DNA of 64,000 nucleotides, from assembly GCF_900169275.1 (NCBI RefSeq), contig NZ_FXZC01000002.1, positions 434,001-498,000 of the forward strand, in the 5' to 3' direction. Below are positions 35,394 to 45,075 of the stretch, piece after piece. The first letter of the stretch is position 1. Each line of letters starts with the position of its first letter. Origin of the DNA: Brevibacterium casei CIP 102111. Its GTDB lineage: Bacteria; Actinomycetota; Actinomycetes; Actinomycetales; Brevibacteriaceae. Made by a program: the position numbers and the translations under genes. The notes beneath the pieces are model-generated. The model had not been told where the DNA came from. It made no database searches and worked only from the letters and a program-made list of their open reading frames with translations.

Positions 35394-36782
35394 GTGAGTG
35401 ACTCATTGACCTACGACCTAGTCGTCCTCGGCGGCGGAACCGGCGGCTATGCCGCGGCTCTGCGCGCGGCAGAGCTCGACATGAAGGTCGCTCTGATCGA
35501 ACGCGACAAGGTGGGCGGAACGTGTCTGCACCGCGGATGTGTGCCGACGAAGGCACTCCTCCACACTGCTGAGGTCGCCGACTCGGCCAAGGAGTCCGAG
35601 ACGTTCGGTGTCGACGCCGAGTTCAAGGGCATCGACATCGACAAGGTGCTCGAGTACAAGACGAACGTCATCAACCGCAACTACAAGGGCCTCCAGGGAC
35701 TCATCAAGGCCCGCGGCATCGACACCTACCTCGGTGACGGCAAGCTCGTCGGCAAGGACCAGGTCGAGGTCACGGGCGCCGATGAGACGTACACCCTGAC
35801 CGGCAAGAACATCCTGCTCTCGACCGGGTCGACGTCGAAGACGCTCGGCCTCGACGTCACCGATCGGGTGCTCACGAGCACCGAGGCGCTCGAGCTCGAC
35901 ACCGTGCCGAAGTCGGTCATCGTCCTCGGCGGCGGCGTCATCGGCGTCGAATTCGCCAGCGTCTGGAAGTCCTACGGCGCCGATGTCACGATCGTCGAGG
36001 GTCTGCCCCACCTTGTCGCCAACGAGGACGAGTCCATCTCGAAGGCCCTCGAGCGCGCCTTCAAGAAGCGCAAGATCAACTACAAGCTCGGCGTCATGTT
36101 CAAGGGCGTCGAGGAGACCGCCGACGGCGTCAAGGTCACGCTCGAGGACGGCACCGAGCTCGAAGCCGAATACCTTCTCGTCGCCGTGGGCCGCGGCCCC
36201 GTCACCGAGGGCTTCGGCTTCGAGGAGCAGGGCATCCCGATGGACCGCGGATTCGTCCTCGCCAATGAGCGCCTCCACACCGGAGTCGGCAACATCTACG
36301 CCGTCGGCGACATCGTCCCCGGCCTTCAGCTCGCCCACCGTGCGTTCGGCCAGGGCATCTTCGTCGCCGAGGAGATCGCCGGGCTGGGTCCGGTGCCGAT
36401 CATCGAATCGGGCATCCCGCGCGTGACCTACTGTGAGCCGGAGATCTTCTCCGTCGGACTCTCCGCCAAGCAGGCGGAGGAGAAGTACGGGGCGGACAAC
36501 GTCGAGACCCTCGAGTACAACCTCGGCGGCAACGGGAAGTCGGTCATCCTCAACACGACCGGCTTCATCAAGGTCATCCGCGAGAAGGACGGACCCGTCG
36601 TCGGCATCTTCGGCATCGGCGCCCGCCTCAGCGAACAGGTCGGTGAGGCTCAGCTCATCGTCAACTGGGAGGCCTTCCCTGAGGAAGTCGCGCAGCTCAT
36701 CCATGCGCATCCGACGCAGAACGAGGCCATCGGCGAGGCGCACCTCGCGCTGGCCGGCAAGCCCCTGCACTTCCACTCATAA
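35394..36782 (+). CDS. lpd: Dihydrolipoyl dehydrogenase (E3)
   Basis: The 462-residue flavoenzyme reoxidises dihydrolipoyl groups of 2-oxoacid dehydrogenases with NAD. The FAD motif [18 protein letters not shown] is at the N-terminus, the redox-active disulfide is in [13 protein letters not shown] (C-x4-C), the NAD fold [17 protein letters not shown] is near residue 180 and the C-terminal HAHPTQNEA carries the catalytic His/Glu pair. The GTG start has GAGGAG before it. It is followed after 20 bases by sucB, the E2 partner. Confidence 0.95.
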   Translation: MSDSLTYDLVVLGGGTGGYAAALRAAELDMKVALIERDKVGGTCLHRGCVPTKALLHTAEVADSAKESETFGVDAEFKGIDIDKVLEYKTNVINRNYKGLQGLIKARGIDTYLGDGKLVGKDQVEVTGADETYTLTGKNILLSTGSTSKTLGLDVTDRVLTSTEALELDTVPKSVIVLGGGVIGVEFASVWKSYGADVTIVEGLPHLVANEDESISKALERAFKKRKINYKLGVMFKGVEETADGVKVTLEDGTELEAEYLLVAVGRGPVTEGFGFEEQGIPMDRGFVLANERLHTGVGNIYAVGDIVPGLQLAHRAFGQGIFVAEEIAGLGPVPIIESGIPRVTYCEPEIFSVGLSAKQAEEKYGADNVETLEYNLGGNGKSVILNTTGFIKVIREKDGPVVGIFGIGARLSEQVGEAQLIVNWEAFPEEVAQLIHAHPTQNEAIGEAHLALAGKPLHFHS

Positions 36783-36802
36783 GATCCGAGGAGACGAAAG
36801 AC

Positions 36803-38701
36803 ATGTCGAATTCCGTGCAGATGCCGGCTCTCGGAGAGTCGGTGACCGAAGGTACAGTCACCCGGTGGCTGAAGTCCGTCGGCGACGAAGTCGAGGTCGA
36901 CGAGCCGTTGCTCGAGGTCTCGACCGATAAGGTCGACACCGAGATCCCCAGCCCCTTCGCCGGTGTGCTCGAGAAGATCCTCGCCGACGAGGACGACGTC
37001 GTCGAGGTCGGCGGCGACCTCGCCTACATCGGCGACGGCAGCGGCTCCGGGGACTCGGAGACCGCCCCCGAGGAGGAGCCCGCAAGCGTCGCCGCCGGTG
37101 CGACCGAGGAACCCTCCGGTGCGGACGAGGGCGAGGAGTCCTCGACGGAGGAGTCCTCGACCGACGAGAGCTCTGCGTCGGACGAGTCCTCCGAGACGTC
37201 CCCGGAACCCGCCGAGGCGGAGTCCTCCTCCGACGATTCCGGTGAGGGCACCGAGGTGACGATGCCCGCCCTCGGCGAGTCCGTCACCGAGGGGACCGTC
37301 ACCCGCTGGCTCAAGGAGGTCGGCGACGAGGTCGAGGTCGACGAGCCCCTGCTCGAGGTCTCCACCGACAAGGTCGACACCGAGGTCCCCTCCCCCGTGG
37401 CCGGCATCGTCCAGGCGCACCTCGCCGAGGAGGACGAGACCGTCGACGTCGGCGCTCCGCTCGCGCGGATCGGTTCCGGAGCTCCCTCCTCATCCTCGAG
37501 CGCGTCAGCTGAGAAGCCGGCAGAGTCCGAGCCGAAGCAGGAGGAGGCGCCGAAGGCCGAGGAGCCGAAGAAGGAGGAGCCCAAGGAAGAGGCTCCCAAG
37601 GCTGAAGAGCCCAAGGCCGAAGAGCCGAAGCAGGAGGCACCCAAGCAGGAGTCGCCGAAGGCTGAGGAGCCGGCGGCACAGTCCGCTCCGGCCGCCCAGG
37701 CCGCCTCGAAGGCTGAGTCCACCCCGGCGAAGAGCGAGTCGGCTGCCGCGGACACCGTGGGTGAGAACTCCGCCTACGTGACCCCGCTCGTGCGTCGCCT
37801 CGCCCGCGACGAGGGCGTCGACCTCTCGACGGTCACCGGCACCGGTGTCGGCGGACGCATCCGCAAGCAGGACGTCCTCGCCGCAGCCGCGAACCGTCCG
37901 GCCGCATCCTCGGCGTCGACCCCGGCCGGTGAGTCGAAGAAGCCGTTCACGCTCGAGATCCCCGAGGAGGCTGCGAAGCTGCGCGGCACCACGGAGAAGG
38001 CCTCGCGCATCCGGCAGACCATCGCCAAGCGCATGAGCGAGTCGCTCGAGGTCTCGGCACAGCTGACCCAGGTCATCGAGGTCGACATGACCCGTGTGGC
38101 CAAGCTGCGCAAGGCGAGCAAGGACGCGTTCCAGTCCAAGCACGGCGTCAAGCTCACCTACCTGCCGTTCTTCGCCAAGGCGATCGTCGAGGCGCTCAAG
38201 CAGCACCCGAAGGTCAACGCGCAGTACGACCTCGAGACGCAGGAGATCACCTACTTCGACCACGAGAACCTCGCGGTCGCCGTGGACACTCCGCGCGGTC
38301 TGCTCGTGCCGGTGGTCAAGGACGCCGGCGATCTCAGCATCGCCGGTCTCGCCAAGGCCATCGACGACGTCGCCGACCGCACCCGCAACAACAAGATCAT
38401 GCCCGATGAGCTCTCCGGTGGCACCTTCACCGTGACGAACATCGGCTCGGTGGGTGCGCTCTTCGACACGCCGATCATCAACCAGCCGCAGATGGGCATC
38501 ATCGGCACCGGTGCGATCGTGCGCCGCCCGATCGTCGTCAAGACGGCCGACGGCGAGGAGTCGATCGCGATCCGCGACATGGTCTACCTGCCGCTGACCT
38601 ACAACCATCAGCTGGTCGACGGTGCGGATGCGGGTCGCTTCCTGCAGACGATCAAGGCTCGTCTCGAGGACGGCAACTTCGAGGCCGATCTCGACCTCTG
38701 A
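36803..38701 (+). CDS. sucB: Dihydrolipoamide acyltransferase E2 with two lipoyl domains
   Basis: The 632-residue E2 has two lipoyl domains (about residues 3-78 and 150-226), each with the lipoate lysine in [10 protein letters not shown] Glu/Pro/Lys/Ala-rich linker (about 230-315), a peripheral-subunit binding domain (about 325-360, [17 protein letters not shown]) and the catalytic domain with [14 protein letters not shown] (HxxxDG) follow. In actinobacteria this E2 is shared by pyruvate and 2-oxoglutarate dehydrogenase complexes, so the substrate name is uncertain. The lipB-lipA genes that would lipoylate it are 1.6 kb downstream. Confidence 0.94.
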   Translation: MSNSVQMPALGESVTEGTVTRWLKSVGDEVEVDEPLLEVSTDKVDTEIPSPFAGVLEKILADEDDVVEVGGDLAYIGDGSGSGDSETAPEEEPASVAAGATEEPSGADEGEESSTEESSTDESSASDESSETSPEPAEAESSSDDSGEGTEVTMPALGESVTEGTVTRWLKEVGDEVEVDEPLLEVSTDKVDTEVPSPVAGIVQAHLAEEDETVDVGAPLARIGSGAPSSSSSASAEKPAESEPKQEEAPKAEEPKKEEPKEEAPKAEEPKAEEPKQEAPKQESPKAEEPAAQSAPAAQAASKAESTPAKSESAAADTVGENSAYVTPLVRRLARDEGVDLSTVTGTGVGGRIRKQDVLAAAANRPAASSASTPAGESKKPFTLEIPEEAAKLRGTTEKASRIRQTIAKRMSESLEVSAQLTQVIEVDMTRVAKLRKASKDAFQSKHGVKLTYLPFFAKAIVEALKQHPKVNAQYDLETQEITYFDHENLAVAVDTPRGLLVPVVKDAGDLSIAGLAKAIDDVADRTRNNKIMPDELSGGTFTVTNIGSVGALFDTPIINQPQMGIIGTGAIVRRPIVVKTADGEESIAIRDMVYLPLTYNHQLVDGADAGRFLQTIKARLEDGNFEADLDL

Positions 38702-38724
38702 GTCGCAGCGCTCTCATCCCACGC

Positions 38725-38760
38725 CCGCAGGGGGCCGGTCGGTCGACCGGCCCCCTGCGG
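38725..38760. terminator. Bidirectional terminator after lpd-sucB
   Basis: A perfect 17-bp stem (38725-38741 with 38744-38760) has a minimal loop. It separates sucB from the convergent gene that ends at 38764. Confidence 0.82.
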
Positions 38761-38763
38761 CAT

Positions 38764-40197
38764 TCACACCTCCGCCACCTCGGCGATCCTCCAGGCTCCC
38801 TCATGCTCGGTGAGCGTGAAGACGACGTCCTCGGCCTCGAACCGCTCCTCCTGTCCTCCGATCTCCGCGCTCGTCGTCATCCGCGCCGCAACCCGGATGC
38901 CGGTGTCGGTGCGCTCGACCACGGTGACATCCTCGACGGTGACCGTGTACGTCCCGCCCGCATAGGCGGAGAGGTCGATGAGTTCGTCGGCGGCGGCCGC
39001 CGACGACCCGGGGACGGTGAGTGCGGCGAGGGCATACCCGTCACCGGCGCCCAGCGCCCGCGCGCGTTCGGCACAGAGGTCGCCGAGGCGGTCGATGACG
39101 TCTTCGTCGGTGGGTTCCTCGTCCCCCGCACCGTCCCCCGAGCCCGCAGGCGGCCGTTGCGCCGCGGCCTGCTCGGGTCCGGCCGGTGGTGTCTCCGCTG
39201 TCGACCAGGCGACGAGCAGACCCCCGAGGACGGCGACGACGATCGACGCGGCGATGCCCCAGCGCACCGGACCTCCTCTCATCCGCAGCCTGGTCCACCA
39301 CGAGGATCGGGTGGATTCCTGACGTCGCGGTGGCCGACCCGACCTGCGGGTCCGCTCCCCACGCCTCGACCGGGATCGACGCGCGTGTGAAGCGGCCGCG
39401 GCACGCAGGGCCGCTGCGGCGCCGAGGCGACCGGAGCGCTCCCCCGGACGGGCGCCGACGTAGCCCGGCCCCGGCCGATCGGCAGCGTCGCCCTGCGGGG
39501 TCGGGACCTGCGCGGGAGCGGCCCGCAGCCGAGCGGTGATCGCCTGCGCCGGATCGAGGTCGCGGGAGGCCGGGACGAGCGGCAACGGAACCGGTGCGGG
39601 AAGAGTGCCCAACTGCGCAGACACCTCGGCGACGGCGGCTGCCACCCCGGCCTCCCCGCCGGATGGCGGGACAGGATCGTCGTCGAGGAGATCGGCGACC
39701 AGAGCGCGCAGCTGCGCGCTGCGCTCGGCGAGGGCGACATCGACCGGCAGCAGGGCCTCGCTCCACGGGGATCCGTAGGCGGCATGGTAGACGAGCTCGC
39801 CGATCGCCCGGCGGACGGAGGTCTCGAGCCGGTGCCGCACCCCGGGGATGAGACGGGGGCGGCCCTCGGCGTCGAGGGCGAAGCAGTCGAGGCCGAGCCG
39901 GGAGGCCTGGTCCCCGACCGCTGCGAGTTCGGCGAAGCATCCGCGCAGGAGAGTATGGATCTCTGCCTCGGTGAGTCCGTGGACGGCGCGGACGGCGTCG
40001 AGGACGAAGCCTCCGGGAAGGGGATCGACGAGGAGGACCTCGGTCTCCCCCGTCGGCAGGAGCACCAACTCCGTACCGCGTGCCGCGTCGTGATCGGCAT
40101 CGAACCCGCGGTTCTCGACTCCCCACACGGACTCACCGGTGTCGTCGCGGAGGCGGTGGACCACCTCGGCGATCGTGGTCTCGTAATGCCATGTCAT
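38764..40197 (-). CDS. Single-pass membrane protein with a degenerate kinase-like N-terminus
   Basis: The 477-residue protein has three parts. Residues about 1-165 resemble a degenerate Ser/Thr kinase fold: LLVDPLPGGFVLDAV looks like a hinge and LTEAEIHTLL with LGLDCFALDAEGRPRLIPG like the catalytic-loop area, but the catalytic HRD, DFG and glycine loop are missing. A basic, Arg-rich linker (about 260-310) leads to one transmembrane helix (WGIAASIVVAVLGGLLVAW, about 322-340). The outer domain (about 365-477) looks like a small alpha/beta fold of NTF2-like size. No family is recognised with certainty. I infer a non-catalytic signalling or scaffold protein. Confidence 0.6.
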   Translation of the reverse strand: MTWHYETTIAEVVHRLRDDTGESVWGVENRGFDADHDAARGTELVLLPTGETEVLLVDPLPGGFVLDAVRAVHGLTEAEIHTLLRGCFAELAAVGDQASRLGLDCFALDAEGRPRLIPGVRHRLETSVRRAIGELVYHAAYGSPWSEALLPVDVALAERSAQLRALVADLLDDDPVPPSGGEAGVAAAVAEVSAQLGTLPAPVPLPLVPASRDLDPAQAITARLRAAPAQVPTPQGDAADRPGPGYVGARPGERSGRLGAAAALRAAAASHARRSRSRRGERTRRSGRPPRRQESTRSSWWTRLRMRGGPVRWGIAASIVVAVLGGLLVAWSTAETPPAGPEQAAAQRPPAGSGDGAGDEEPTDEDVIDRLGDLCAERARALGAGDGYALAALTVPGSSAAAADELIDLSAYAGGTYTVTVEDVTVVERTDTGIRVAARMTTSAEIGGQEERFEAEDVVFTLTEHEGAWRIAEVAEV

Positions 40198-40341
40198 AGT
40201 TCGTCATCCCCATCGATGAAACGAAACGATCTTAGATGTCATTCGATGATGGATGATGACGTTTGATAAGTCAATGCGGAATGCGAGCGAAAGGTGTCGA
40301 GGGTCATGTTCTGCGCAATTGAACACCCCGATCAACGGGCA

Positions 40342-40347
40342 TATTGT
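40342..40347 (+). promoter_or_regulatory. -10 element of the leaderless lipB transcript
   Basis: TATTGT is followed by six bases and the ATG at 40354. Confidence 0.5.
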
Positions 40348-40353
40348 GGTGGC

Positions 40354-40992
40354 ATGCCTCTGGCCACTGAAATTCTCGGTTTCGCACCGGCCTTCTCGGA
40401 CTACCGGCGAACCTGGGACCTGCAGAAGAAGTATCACGAAGACGTGCTCGCCGGGACGAGGGAGTCGACGATCCTCCTCCTCGAACATCCGCCTGTCTAC
40501 ACGGCGGGCAAGCGCACCGAGGACCATGAGCGGCCGACCGACGGCACCGAGGTCGTCGACGTCGACCGCGGCGGGAAGATCACCTGGCACGGCCCGGGCC
40601 AGCTCGTCGCCTACTTCATCTACCGCCTCAACGATCCCAAAGAGGTCCGCCTCTTCGTCGCCCAGCTCGAAGACTCGATGATCCGCCTGCTCGGCGAGTA
40701 CGGGATCGAGGCGACGACGGTCGAGGGGCGCGCCGGCGTGTGGATCCTCGGTGACGGCGTCCGCCGGGACCGGAAGATCGGGGCGATCGGCATCCGCATC
40801 CACGAGGGCGTGACCATGCACGGCCTCGCCCTCAACTGCAGCAACGACCTCGGCGCCTATGCCTCGATCATCCCCTGCGGGATCACCGACGCCGACACCA
40901 CGACCATCAGTGCCGAGCTCGGACGCACGGTGACCCCCGAAGAGGTCGCCCCCCGGCTCGACGAGATCCTCCACGAGACCATCACCGCTTAG
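40354..40992 (+). CDS. lipB: Octanoyl-[acyl carrier protein] transferase
   Basis: The roughly 212-residue enzyme moves octanoate from ACP to lipoyl domains, the first step of lipoate synthesis. Motifs [31 protein letters not shown] (catalytic Lys) and IIPCGITDA (catalytic Cys) are present. ATG 40354 is preferred over an upstream GTG because it fits the family N-terminus and lies six bases after TATTGT, so the message is probably leaderless. lipA follows after 10 bases. Confidence 0.94.
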   Translation: MPLATEILGFAPAFSDYRRTWDLQKKYHEDVLAGTRESTILLLEHPPVYTAGKRTEDHERPTDGTEVVDVDRGGKITWHGPGQLVAYFIYRLNDPKEVRLFVAQLEDSMIRLLGEYGIEATTVEGRAGVWILGDGVRRDRKIGAIGIRIHEGVTMHGLALNCSNDLGAYASIIPCGITDADTTTISAELGRTVTPEEVAPRLDEILHETITA

Positions 40993-41002
40993 GAGCTCAC
41001 CT

Positions 41003-42055
41003 GTGACGATCGCACCCGAAGGCCGCCGTATGCTCCGTGTCGAGGCACGGAACTCGGAAGTGCCCATCGAGGAGAAGCCCGCCTGGATCAAGGCGAAGGC
41101 CCACATCGGCCCCGAGTACACCTCGCTCAAGTCCCTCGTCCGCAAGCAGGACCTCCACACCGTGTGCGAGGAAGCCGGATGCCCGAACATCTTCGAGTGC
41201 TGGGAGGATCGCGAGGCGACGTTCCTCATCGGCGGCGAGCAGTGCACGAGGCGCTGCGACTTCTGCCAGATCGACACCGGCCGTCCTGCCGACTTCGACG
41301 CCGACGAGCCCCGTCGAGTCGCCGCCTCGGTCGGTGAGATGGGTCTGCGCTACTCGACGATCACCGGTGTCGCCCGTGACGACCTCGACGACGGCGGCGC
41401 CTGGCTCTATGCGGAGACCGTCCGGCAGATCCACGCCCTCGATCACGTCGACGGCCGCGGCACCGGAGTCGAACTCCTCATCCCCGACTTCAATGCCAAG
41501 CCCGACCAGCTCGCCGAGGTGTTCTCCTCCCGCCCCGAGGTTCTCGCCCACAACGTCGAGACCGTCCCGCGGATCTTCAAGCGCATCCGCCCGGCCTTCC
41601 GCTACGAACGGTCACTGTCGGTGATCACGCAGGCCCGGGAGGCGGGACTGATCACGAAGTCGAACCTCATCCTCGGCATGGGCGAGACGAATGACGAGAT
41701 CATCTCCGCCCTCCAGGACCTCCATGACGCCGGTTGCGACATCATCACGATCACGCAGTACCTGCGACCCTCCCCCCGGCACCATCCGGTCACCCGGTGG
41801 GTCAAGCCCGCCGACTTCGTCATGTTCCGCGACGCCGCCGAGGAGATCGGCTTCCTCGGCGTCATGTCGGGTCCGCTCGTGCGCTCCTCGTACCGCGCGG
41901 GTCGCCTGTGGGCGACGGCCATGCGCCACCGCGGGGAGGAGATCCCCTCCCACCTCGCCCACCTCGACAAGCACACCCCGGCTCGCCAGGAGGCGCAGGC
42001 CGTCGTGGATATGTTCGGCGCCGGCGAAGAGGTAGACTTGACTGCTGAGCAATGA
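41003..42055 (+). CDS. lipA: Lipoyl synthase
   Basis: The 350-residue radical SAM enzyme inserts two sulfurs into octanoyl groups. The auxiliary cluster motif [12 protein letters not shown] (near residue 55) and the radical SAM motif CTRRCDFC (near 82) are complete, and the C-terminal SSYRAG supplies the Ser ligand. The start is GTG 41003 with AGGAG before it. It is coupled to lipB and serves the lipoyl domains of sucB and the glycine cleavage system. Confidence 0.96.
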   Translation: MTIAPEGRRMLRVEARNSEVPIEEKPAWIKAKAHIGPEYTSLKSLVRKQDLHTVCEEAGCPNIFECWEDREATFLIGGEQCTRRCDFCQIDTGRPADFDADEPRRVAASVGEMGLRYSTITGVARDDLDDGGAWLYAETVRQIHALDHVDGRGTGVELLIPDFNAKPDQLAEVFSSRPEVLAHNVETVPRIFKRIRPAFRYERSLSVITQAREAGLITKSNLILGMGETNDEIISALQDLHDAGCDIITITQYLRPSPRHHPVTRWVKPADFVMFRDAAEEIGFLGVMSGPLVRSSYRAGRLWATAMRHRGEEIPSHLAHLDKHTPARQEAQAVVDMFGAGEEVDLTAEQ

Positions 42056-42110
42056 GTGGTCCCGGGCATGGTTCCGGGGACCCGCCGGCCCGTCAAGAGC
42101 AAGTGAGAGA

Positions 42111-42842
42111 ATGAGCGAAGAACGCCGCAAGGGACTTTTCCGCCGCAAGCCCAAGGATCCGAACCGGAAGCCGGGCCGCTTGGCGCAGATGCGCCAGGTC
42201 TACGAGCTCGCAGCCAAGCACAACAAGGCCACTCCGTGGCTGCTCGCCGCTGCGATCGTCGGCTGCACCCTCGTCGGTCTTCTGGCCGGACTCGTCTTCG
42301 GCGGTGCCGTCTTCACGACGATCCTCGGTCTCATGGTCGGCCTCCTCCTCGGGATGTTCATGCTCGGCCGTTTCGCCGAGACCGCGGCGTTCGCACAGAT
42401 GGAGGGCCAGCCCGGTGCGTTCGGCGCGGTCCTCAACACCGCCCGCCGCGGCTACCTCATGGACGACAAGCCGATCGCGATCGACCCGAAGAGCCGCGAC
42501 CTCGTCTTCCGCTCGACCGGGCGCTCCGGCGTCGTGCTGCTCAGCGAGGGCCCGAAGGCCCGCAGCGCGAAGCTGCTGGCCAAGGAGAAGAAGCGCCATG
42601 AGCGCATCCTCCCCAATGTTCCCGTCCACACCCTCCAGGGCGGCAACGAGGAGGGACAGCTGCAGATGAAGCAGGTCGTCTCGGCCGTGCACAAGCTGCC
42701 GCGCAAGCTCAACCGCGCCGAGGTCCTCGCGGTGCGCAACCGGCTCTCCGCGCTCGGCACGCAGGGCACGCGCCCGCCGATCCCCAAGGGCATCGACCCG
42801 AACAAGGCCCGCCCCAACCACAAGGCGATGCGCGGACGCTGA
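42111..42842 (+). CDS. DUF4191 membrane protein
   Basis: The 243-residue protein has a basic N-terminus (RRKGLFRRKPKDPNRKPG), two adjacent hydrophobic helices (about 42-62 and 65-85) and a soluble C-terminal domain ending in KARPNHKAMRGR. DUF4191 is conserved in actinobacteria next to lipA (Rv2219 in M. tuberculosis), function unknown. It lies 55 bases after lipA and before a strong terminator, so it is probably part of the lipB-lipA unit. Confidence 0.9.
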   Translation: MSEERRKGLFRRKPKDPNRKPGRLAQMRQVYELAAKHNKATPWLLAAAIVGCTLVGLLAGLVFGGAVFTTILGLMVGLLLGMFMLGRFAETAAFAQMEGQPGAFGAVLNTARRGYLMDDKPIAIDPKSRDLVFRSTGRSGVVLLSEGPKARSAKLLAKEKKRHERILPNVPVHTLQGGNEEGQLQMKQVVSAVHKLPRKLNRAEVLAVRNRLSALGTQGTRPPIPKGIDPNKARPNHKAMRGR

Positions 42843-42859
42843 CCGTCCCCGCAGACTCG

Positions 42860-42895
42860 TCGGCCCCGGCTCCGCAGATGCGGAGTCGGGGCCGA
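42860..42895. terminator. Terminator between DUF4191 and RDD genes
   Basis: A 17-bp stem (42860-42876 with 42879-42895, one G-T pair) lies between the convergent genes. Confidence 0.8.
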
Positions 42896-42928
42896 TGTGC
42901 GTCCGGCCTCGCGTCAGCGAGTAGGAAG

Positions 42929-43369
42929 TCAGCGGCGGAGGATGACCGTGCGTGCGGCGAGGTCGTGGAGGCCGCGGCTGTCGCGGTCGAAGATGAGCGC
43001 CGGGATGACGAGGACGACGAGCGCCGTCCTGATGATCGCGGGCAGGAACCCCGGGACACGGCCGTCGAGGCGACGGACCTCGATCCCGAAGAGGCGGTGC
43101 CCGACGGAGTATCCGAGGGTGGAGACGAGGAGGATGTTCTCGATGGCGAAGATCGCCGGGGCGAGGAACGGATTCGTCGAACCGATGGCGCCGGCGATGG
43201 CCAGGCACATGAACCAGTCGACCATGAGTGCGAGCAGGCGGCGCCAGGCGGGGGCGACCGAGTGTCGACCGGTCTCCGGCAGGCCGAGCCTGCGTCCGGG
43301 CCAGTCGCCCTCTTCTCGGTGGATCTGAGGGCCCTGCAGCCAGGACCCGAGGTCGTCGCGATTGATCAC
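42929..43369 (-). CDS. RDD family membrane protein
   Basis: The 146-residue protein carries the RDD domain: APAWRRLLALMVDWFMCLA with the Arg and first Asp (residues about 39-57), then GHRLFGIEVRRLDG and a C-terminal FDRDSRGLHDLAARTVILRR that carries the second Asp cluster. Three or so hydrophobic helices are predicted. RDD proteins are of mixed or unknown function; some affect ion exchange. M. tuberculosis has an equivalent gene next to glnA1. Confidence 0.88.
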   Translation of the reverse strand: MINRDDLGSWLQGPQIHREEGDWPGRRLGLPETGRHSVAPAWRRLLALMVDWFMCLAIAGAIGSTNPFLAPAIFAIENILLVSTLGYSVGHRLFGIEVRRLDGRVPGFLPAIIRTALVVLVIPALIFDRDSRGLHDLAARTVILRR

Positions 43370-43408
43370 CCTGCCAGCCTACCGAAGGCGACGTGGGAGA
43401 ATCCTCAG

Positions 43409-43435
43409 GAAACATCCGCGAAACATGACCGTCAT
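43409..43435 (+). promoter_or_regulatory. GlnR-like box upstream of glnA
   Basis: GAAAC-N6-GAAAC-N6-GTCAT keeps the six-base spacing of the actinobacterial GlnR box (GTnAC-N6-GAAAC units). A -10-like TAGGAT lies at 43458-43463. Only part of the consensus is met, and the regulator is not in the window. Confidence 0.35.
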
Positions 43436-43511
43436 CACGGCTTCACCTCCGGCCAACTAGGATGGATCGTGGTCAGGGACCACCGACCACTCGTCTAACT
43501 AGGAGACCTAA

Positions 43512-44936
43512 GTGTTCTCGTCTGCTGAAGAACTCGTCAACTACATCGCGGAGAACGACGTGCGATTCGTCGATGTCCGCTTCTGCGACCTCCCCGGTGT
43601 CGTCCAGCACTTCAATCTGCCCGCCGCATCCTACGGCGTGGACGAGATCACCGAAGGCCTCCTCTTCGACGGGTCCTCGATCACGGGATTCCAGGGCATC
43701 CACGAGTCGGACATGAAGCTCCTCGCCGACGTCGCCTCGGCGTTCGTCGACCCCTACCGCGAGGCGAAGACGCTCGTGGTCACCCACTCGATCGTCGACC
43801 CCTTCACCGACGAGCCCTATTCGCGCGACCCCCGCCAGGTGGCGGCGAAGGCGGAGAAGTACCTCCAGTCGACCGGGATCGCCGACACTGTCTACTACGG
43901 TGCCGAGGCCGAGTTCTACATGTTCGACTCGATCCGCTATCAGAACACCCCCGGCCACAGCTTCTACGAGATCGACTCCGTCGAAGCGGCCTGGAACACC
44001 GGCGCCGAGGAGCCGGGCGGCAACCTCGGCTACAAGACTCCATACAAGGGCGGCTACTTCCCCGTCTCCCCGCAGGACAAGTTCGCCGACATCCGCGACC
44101 AGATGTCGATGACGCTCGAGACCATCGGCTTCGAGATGGAGCGCGCCCACCATGAGGTCGGAACCGCCGGGCAGCAGGAGATCAACTACAAGTTCAACAC
44201 CCTCCAGCACGCAGCCGACCAGCTCCTCGACTTCAAGTACGTCGTCAAGAACACCGCCGACGAGTACGGCAAGACGGTGACGTTCATGCCCAAGCCGCTC
44301 TTCGGGGACAACGGCTCCGGCATGCACTGCCACCAGTCGCTGTGGAAGGACGGCGAGCCCCTGTTCTACGACGAGAACGGCTATGCGGGTCTCTCCGACC
44401 TCGCACGCTGGTACATCGGCGGCCTCATCGAGCACGCCGGCGCCGTCCTCGCCTTCACGAACCCGACGATCAACTCCTACCGCCGCCTCGTCCCCGGCTA
44501 TGAAGCCCCGGTCAACCTCGTCTACTCGGCGCGCAACCGCTCCGCGGCCATCCGCATCCCGGTGACCGGCTCCTCGCCGAAGGCCAAGCGCCTCGAGTTC
44601 CGCGTGCCCGACCCGTCGTCGAACCCCTACCTCGCGTTCTCCGCCCAGCTCATGGCCGGACTCGACGGCATCCGCAACCGCATCGAACCGCCGGAGCCGA
44701 TCGACAAGGACCTCTACGAGCTGCCCCCGGAAGAGGCCAAGGACATCAAGCTCGTGCCGGCCTCCCTCGACGAGGCGCTCGACGAGCTCGAGCGCGATCA
44801 CGACTTCCTCACCGCCGGTGACGTGTTCACGCCCGACCTCATCGAGACCTGGATCCGGATCAAGCGCGAGAACGAGATCGACGTCGCGCGCCTGCGTCCG
44901 ACCCCGACCGAGTTCGAGCTCTACTTCTCGATCTGA
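43512..44936 (+). CDS. glnA: Glutamine synthetase type I (beta, adenylylatable)
   Basis: The 474-residue enzyme makes glutamine from glutamate and ammonia. Motifs include [14 protein letters not shown] (near residue 48), AEFYMFDS (near 134), [16 protein letters not shown] (ATP and glutamate site) and [17 protein letters not shown]. The adenylylation loop reads [15 protein letters not shown], with the target Tyr present, so GlnE (encoded at 46559) can regulate it. The start is GTG 43512 with AGGAG six bases before it. It is followed by a terminator. Confidence 0.97.
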   Translation: MFSSAEELVNYIAENDVRFVDVRFCDLPGVVQHFNLPAASYGVDEITEGLLFDGSSITGFQGIHESDMKLLADVASAFVDPYREAKTLVVTHSIVDPFTDEPYSRDPRQVAAKAEKYLQSTGIADTVYYGAEAEFYMFDSIRYQNTPGHSFYEIDSVEAAWNTGAEEPGGNLGYKTPYKGGYFPVSPQDKFADIRDQMSMTLETIGFEMERAHHEVGTAGQQEINYKFNTLQHAADQLLDFKYVVKNTADEYGKTVTFMPKPLFGDNGSGMHCHQSLWKDGEPLFYDENGYAGLSDLARWYIGGLIEHAGAVLAFTNPTINSYRRLVPGYEAPVNLVYSARNRSAAIRIPVTGSSPKAKRLEFRVPDPSSNPYLAFSAQLMAGLDGIRNRIEPPEPIDKDLYELPPEEAKDIKLVPASLDEALDELERDHDFLTAGDVFTPDLIETWIRIKRENEIDVARLRPTPTEFELYFSI

Positions 44937-44976
44937 CCCGACCCGCGGCGGGAGAATCGCCGGAGGGAATACAGTG

Positions 44977-45007
44977 GGGGCGTCACCGGTTCATCCGGTG
45001 GCGCCCC
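44977..45007. terminator. Terminator after glnA
   Basis: A 13-bp stem (44977-44989 with 44995-45007, one G-T pair) closes a five-base loop before the mycothione reductase gene. Confidence 0.7.
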
Positions 45008-45075
45008 TGCCGCGTTGCCCTCGGCACGGATCGGCAGGGACCCATCATCGACACCACCACCTGCGAGGACGGAAC

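Noticed and set aside
37500..37690. DNA repeat-like stretch rich in GAGGAGCC units
   Set aside because: It encodes the Glu/Pro/Lys-rich flexible linker of sucB. The repetition follows from codon use, not from a mobile element.
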